From JAQBQH01 sp035607415 (lineage in GTDB: Bacteria > Myxococcota_A > Polyangia > Palsa-1104): DNA of 64,000 nt. A program made the position numbers and the translations under genes. The notes below the pieces were generated by a model. That model did no database searches, had not been told where the DNA came from, and saw only the letters and a program-made list of their open reading frames with translations. The stretch is taken from assembly GCA_035607415.1 (NCBI GenBank), contig DATNAQ010000096.1, forward strand, positions 1-64,000, read 5' to 3'. This document shows, one piece after another, positions 60,784 through 64,000 of this stretch (position 1 is its first letter; each line of letters begins with the position of its first letter).

Positions 60784-62880
60784 ATGGAACAACAGCACTC
60801 TGCGACCGCGCCGGCGCCGGCGGTGTGGGACGTCGCCGACGCGCGCCTGCTCGCCAACCGCGAGCTCTCGTGGCTCGCCTTCGACGAGCGCGTGCTCGCC
60901 GAGGCCTTCGACGCGCGCACGCCGCTGCTCGAGCGGGTGCGCTTTTTGGCCATCGCCGCCAACAACCTCGACGAGTTCTTCATGATCCGCGTCTCGGGGC
61001 TCAAGCAGCTCTTGCGAAACGGCGTGGCCACGCGCGCGCCCGACGGCATGAACGCGCGCGAGCAGCTCGCCGCCATCGACGAGCGCTGCCGTACGCTCTA
61101 CGCCGATCTGGCGCGCTGCGCCGACGAGCTCCTGCCGCTCGTCGCCGACGAGTGCGTGCGCGTGGCGCGCTGGAGCGAGCTCGACGCGGCGGCGCGCACG
61201 CGCCTGTCCGCCTATTTTCGCGACAAGATCTTCCCGGTGCTGACGCCGCTCGCGGTCGATCCGGCGCACCCATTTCCCTTCCTCTCCAACTTGAGCCTCA
61301 ACCTCGCCGTCGAGCTGCGCGATCCCGAGGACGAGGAGCTGCGCTTCGCGCGCATCAAGGTGCCGACGCAGCTGCTGTCGCGCTTCGTGGCGCTGCCCGA
61401 CGGCGGCGAGGTGCTGCCGCTCGAGCAGCTGGTCGCCGCGCACCTCGACATGCTCTTTCCCGGCATGGAGATCGTCGGCTGTCACGTGTTTCGCGTGCTG
61501 CGCGACGCCGACCTCGAGCTCGAGGACGACGCCGAAGATCTCGCCGAAGAGCTGGAGATCGCGCTGCGCGAGCGGCGCTTCCGCTCGGTGGTGTCGCTGG
61601 TCGTCTCCTCCGACATGCCCGAGCACTTGCGCCGCCTCCTCGCCACCGAGCTCGACTTCGATCCCGCCGAGGTGATCGAGATGCCGGGCCTGCTCGGCCT
61701 GGCCGAGCTCGACGACCTGCTCGAGCACGTGCATCGGCCCGATCTGCGCTTCTCGCCGTGGAGCCCGCGCACGCCGCGCCGCCTCCACGCCGTCGACGGC
61801 GAGACCGTCGATCCGTTCGCGGTCCTGCGCCGCGGCGACCTCCTCGTGCATCTGCCCTACGACTCGTTCGCCGACTCGGTCGAGGCGCTCATTCGCGCCG
61901 CCGTCGACGATCCGGCGGTGCTCGCCATCAAGCAGACGCTCTATCGCACCACCGAGAACTCCGAGATCATGGCGAGCCTGGTGCGCGCCGCCGAGGCGGG
62001 CAAGCAGGTGGTCGTGGTCGTCGAGCTCAAGGCGCGCTTCGACGAGCAGCGCAACATTCAATGGGCGCGTCGCCTCGACAACGCCGGCGCTCACGTCGTC
62101 TACGGCGTCGTGGGCCTCAAGACGCACGCCAAGACCGTGCTCGTCATCCGGCAGGAAGGCGACGTCCTCCGTCGCTACGTCCACGTCGGCACCGGCAACT
62201 ACAACGGCACGACCGCGCGCTTGTACGAGGATCTCGGCCTCTTGTCGTGCCGTCCCGAGCTCGGCGAGGACGTGAGCGAGCTGTTCAACCTCATGACCGG
62301 ATACTCGCGGCAGCGCGAGTTCCAGCTGCTGGCGGTCGCGCCCTACGGCCTGCGCGACGCGCTGGCGCGGCGGATCGCGCGCGAGACGGAGCACGCGCGC
62401 GCCGGCAAGCCCGCGCGCATGGTGCTCAAGATGAACAGCCTCGTCGACGCCGGCATGGTCGCCGCGCTCTACGAGGCGTCGCAGGCGGGCGTGTCGATCG
62501 ATCTGATCGTGCGCGGGATCTGCTGCCTCAAGCCCGGGCTCCCCGGCGTGAGCGAGAACATCCGCGTGCGCTCGCTGATCGGCCGCTTCCTCGAGCACTC
62601 GCGCATCTACCACTTCGCCAACGACGGGGCGCCCGAGTATCTGATCGGATCGGCCGACATGATGCCGCGCAACCTCGATCGCCGCGTCGAGGCCACGGTG
62701 CCGGTGGTCGCGCCCGCGCTGCAGGCCGAGCTCGCGCACATCCTCGATCTCTGCCTCGCGGATACGCGCCAGGCGTGGCAGCTGCACGGCACGCGCTGGA
62801 CGCGCGTGTCACTGCCGCCCGACGGTGACGGTCTGGCGACACAAGAGCGGCTGATGCAGGAGGCGCGCGACCGCCACTAG
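60784..62880 (+). CDS. ppk1: Polyphosphate kinase 1
   Basis: 698 residues, full length. It builds polyphosphate from ATP and can run backward. Domains in order: N-terminal helices (NRELSWLAFDERVLAEA, FLAIAANNLDEFFMIRVSG), the head domain (FPVLTPLAVDPAHPFPFLSNLSLNLAV), and the two PLD-like catalytic parts with the phospho-His in VGLKTHAKTVLV and the second in EHSRIYHFAND. IKQTLYRTTENSEIM and YVHVGTGNYNGTTA are family signatures. Start ATG 60784 or ATG 60751 (AGAGG upstream). An FHA-domain protein and a kinase are encoded downstream. Confidence 0.93.
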   Translation: MEQQHSATAPAPAVWDVADARLLANRELSWLAFDERVLAEAFDARTPLLERVRFLAIAANNLDEFFMIRVSGLKQLLRNGVATRAPDGMNAREQLAAIDERCRTLYADLARCADELLPLVADECVRVARWSELDAAARTRLSAYFRDKIFPVLTPLAVDPAHPFPFLSNLSLNLAVELRDPEDEELRFARIKVPTQLLSRFVALPDGGEVLPLEQLVAAHLDMLFPGMEIVGCHVFRVLRDADLELEDDAEDLAEELEIALRERRFRSVVSLVVSSDMPEHLRRLLATELDFDPAEVIEMPGLLGLAELDDLLEHVHRPDLRFSPWSPRTPRRLHAVDGETVDPFAVLRRGDLLVHLPYDSFADSVEALIRAAVDDPAVLAIKQTLYRTTENSEIMASLVRAAEAGKQVVVVVELKARFDEQRNIQWARRLDNAGAHVVYGVVGLKTHAKTVLVIRQEGDVLRRYVHVGTGNYNGTTARLYEDLGLLSCRPELGEDVSELFNLMTGYSRQREFQLLAVAPYGLRDALARRIARETEHARAGKPARMVLKMNSLVDAGMVAALYEASQAGVSIDLIVRGICCLKPGLPGVSENIRVRSLIGRFLEHSRIYHFANDGAPEYLIGSADMMPRNLDRRVEATVPVVAPALQAELAHILDLCLADTRQAWQLHGTRWTRVSLPPDGDGLATQERLMQEARDRH

Positions 62881-62910
62881 CGGATGAGGTACACTCGACG
62901 CGCCCCGAAG

Positions 62911-63447
62911 ATGCACCAGGACTTCGCCCACCTCGCCGCGATCCATTCGCGCGAGTCGTTCGTCAGCCAGTTTCCCGATCCGTTTCTCGTCGGTGAAGCG
63001 GCGCTGCGCGAGCGGATGCGCAAGGGCCGCATGCCCGCCTTCGACTCCGGCAACACCTTCAACGGCGACGAGCAGATGCTCGCGCTCGCCGGCGAGGGGC
63101 AGCGGCTGGTGCTGCCGGTCCGCAAGATCCAACCGACCTTCGAGAGCATGATCACCGTCGGGCGCACCAAGAACAACGACGTGGTCATCGCCGACGTGGC
63201 CATCTCGAAGTTCCACGCCTTCTTTCGCATCGTCGACAAGCACTACGAGCTCGCCGACGCCGGCTCGCAGAACGGCACGCGCGTCACCCAGGGCGCCGTC
63301 GGCAACGCCGCGAGATCGATCGACCGGCTCCTCGAGCCCAAAGGCCCGGCCGTGCGCATCCACTCGGGTGACGTCATCCGCTTCGCCGAGCTCCGCTTCC
63401 GCTTCCTCGATTCGGCCGCCTGCTGGGACGAGTTGGGAACACATTGA
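62911..63447 (+). CDS. FHA-domain protein
   Basis: 178 residues. The FHA domain (about 80-165) shows ITVGRTKNNDVVIADVAISK, FHAFFRIVDKH and ELADAGSQNGTRV, i.e. the R, S and N that bind phospho-Thr. The N-terminal 70 residues are helical and unknown. FHA proteins bind Thr-phosphorylated partners, and a Ser/Thr kinase is encoded right behind, so it may be its reader. Start ATG 62911 follows a -10-like TACACT (62890-62895); an ATG at 62884 lies in front of it. Confidence 0.82.
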   Translation: MHQDFAHLAAIHSRESFVSQFPDPFLVGEAALRERMRKGRMPAFDSGNTFNGDEQMLALAGEGQRLVLPVRKIQPTFESMITVGRTKNNDVVIADVAISKFHAFFRIVDKHYELADAGSQNGTRVTQGAVGNAARSIDRLLEPKGPAVRIHSGDVIRFAELRFRFLDSAACWDELGTH

Positions 63448-63456
63448 CCCACAGTC

Positions 63457-63462
63457 TATAGT
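63457..63462 (+). promoter_or_regulatory. -10-like box of the terminal kinase gene
   Basis: TATAGT, 5 of 6 to consensus. TTGGGA at 63433-63438 could be the -35 with 18 bp spacing. The start codon is 19 nt after the -10. Confidence 0.35.
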
Positions 63463-63481
63463 TGTGGGACGATGACGGCGG

Positions 63482-64000
63482 ATGGGTCTGCCCGCCGCTG
63501 ACGACAGGGTAGCGGTGTTCGGTCGCTACAAGCTGCTCGAGCGCCTTGGCGCGGGCGGGATGGCGATCGTGTATCGGGCCCTGGCCGTAGACGGCGACGG
63601 CAAATCGCGCGAGCTGGTCATCAAGCGCGTGCTGCCCGAGCTGTGCCGCGATCGGCAGTTCTCGTCGATGCTCGTCGCCGAGGCGCGGCTCTCGGCGCGC
63701 CTCAACCATCCCAACATCGTCCAGATCTACGAGCTCGGTCGCGTCGACGAGGAGTTCTACCTCGCGATGGAGCTGGTCGACGGCATCGACCTGGTGCGCC
63801 TGCTCAACCGCATCGTGCGCGGAAGACGCACGCTGCCGATCGCGCTCGGCTGCTACATCGTCTGCGAGCTGGCGAGCGCGCTCGCCTACGCGCACGATCT
63901 GCGCGACAACGAAGGGCGCCCGCTGGCGATCGTGCATCGCGACGTCACCCCGTCGAACGTGATGGTGACCCGCGCCGGCGGCATCAAGCTGCTCGACTTC
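63482..64000 (+). CDS. Ser/Thr protein kinase, cut by window end
   Basis: The first 173 residues of a kinase. The frame is open from ATG 63482 (MGLPAADDRVAVFGRYKLLE) to the edge. The Gly loop is GAGGMAIVYRA, the Lys lies in LVIKRVLPE, and the catalytic loop reads VHRDVTPSNVMV, with T-P-S-N in place of K-P-x-N; this variant is common in myxobacterial kinases. The window ends within the DFG motif (KLLDF). The gene follows the FHA-domain protein on the same strand, a natural kinase/reader pair. Confidence 0.88.
   Translation, partial: MGLPAADDRVAVFGRYKLLERLGAGGMAIVYRALAVDGDGKSRELVIKRVLPELCRDRQFSSMLVAEARLSARLNHPNIVQIYELGRVDEEFYLAMELVDGIDLVRLLNRIVRGRRTLPIALGCYIVCELASALAYAHDLRDNEGRPLAIVHRDVTPSNVMVTRAGGIKLLDF

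Noticed and set aside
63444..63462. TTGACC and TATAGT read as a promoter pair
   Set aside because: Only 7 bp lie between the two boxes; TTGGGA at 63433 is the better -35.

Overview
The window is very GC-rich and densely coded. It most likely comes from a member of the Myxococcota (or a close deltaproteobacterial relative). The reasons are five eukaryotic-like Ser/Thr kinase genes (one degenerate, one cut by the right edge), many lipoproteins with a lipobox, two members of a myxobacterial paralog family (DUF2378/TIGR02265-like), a large sigma factor of the Myxococcus/Gemmata type, and a LexA-type box that fits the Myxococcus form. No tRNA, rRNA or CRISPR array was seen, and no gap without a gene exceeds about 200 bp.

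Layout. 1-3.6 kb: a partial membrane protein, a complete IS481-family element inserted at a CTAG that is also the stop codon of a lipoprotein gene, a DHCW-type cupin, a tiny membrane protein and a beta-propeller-like lipoprotein. 3.8-7.2 kb: a TetR regulator divergent from a ferredoxin reductase/fatty-acid desaturase pair, with inverted repeats between them. 7.2-11.6 kb: a DUF2378-like protein, a DTW tRNA-modifying enzyme, a methyltransferase and an ABC-F ATPase. 11.6-15.3 kb: a giant kinase/cyclase-like/NB-ARC/TPR regulator. 15.3-19.6 kb: a compact RiPP-type operon (60-aa precursor, B12-radical SAM maturase, exported S33-type hydrolase, haem-oxygenase-like diiron oxidase candidate), divergent from an ABM-domain monooxygenase. 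This is the most novel-looking system in the window. 19.6-31.7 kb: lipoproteins and a signalling block. It holds a pseudokinase / Cys-repeat lipoprotein / kinase / PEGA operon, then a zinc-finger-kinase-TPR receptor facing a sigma factor. 31.8-36 kb: PadR, an ADOP-type permease and a discoidin-domain lipoprotein. 36.2-39.8 kb: a FIST sensor, histidine kinase and response regulator operon. 39.8-40.9 kb: an apparently SOS-controlled pair, a small basic protein and a YprB-like exonuclease. 41-46.4 kb: a YncE-like lipoprotein, an OmpR-type two-component pair, an ECF sigma factor, a lipoprotein and a membrane protein. 46.4-54.6 kb: membrane protein, DUF2378-like protein, phytanoyl-CoA dioxygenase-like enzyme, nitronate monooxygenase, truncated haemoglobin, a glycosidase-like lipoprotein and others. 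54.6-64 kb: an octahaem cytochrome with HEAT/TPR, a HAD phosphatase, DUF4239, DUF2252, polyphosphate kinase, an FHA protein and a kinase cut by the window end.

How the genes work together. Most operons are held by ATGA, GTGA or TGATG stop/start overlaps. Many first genes carry a -10-like hexamer 5-8 nt before the start codon, most often exactly 6 nt, which suggests frequent leaderless transcripts. Two sites with TTCA repeats at an 11-bp period, one before the OmpR-type regulator and one before the YncE-like lipoprotein gene, suggest a small regulon. All functional calls are from reading motifs by eye; no database search was run.
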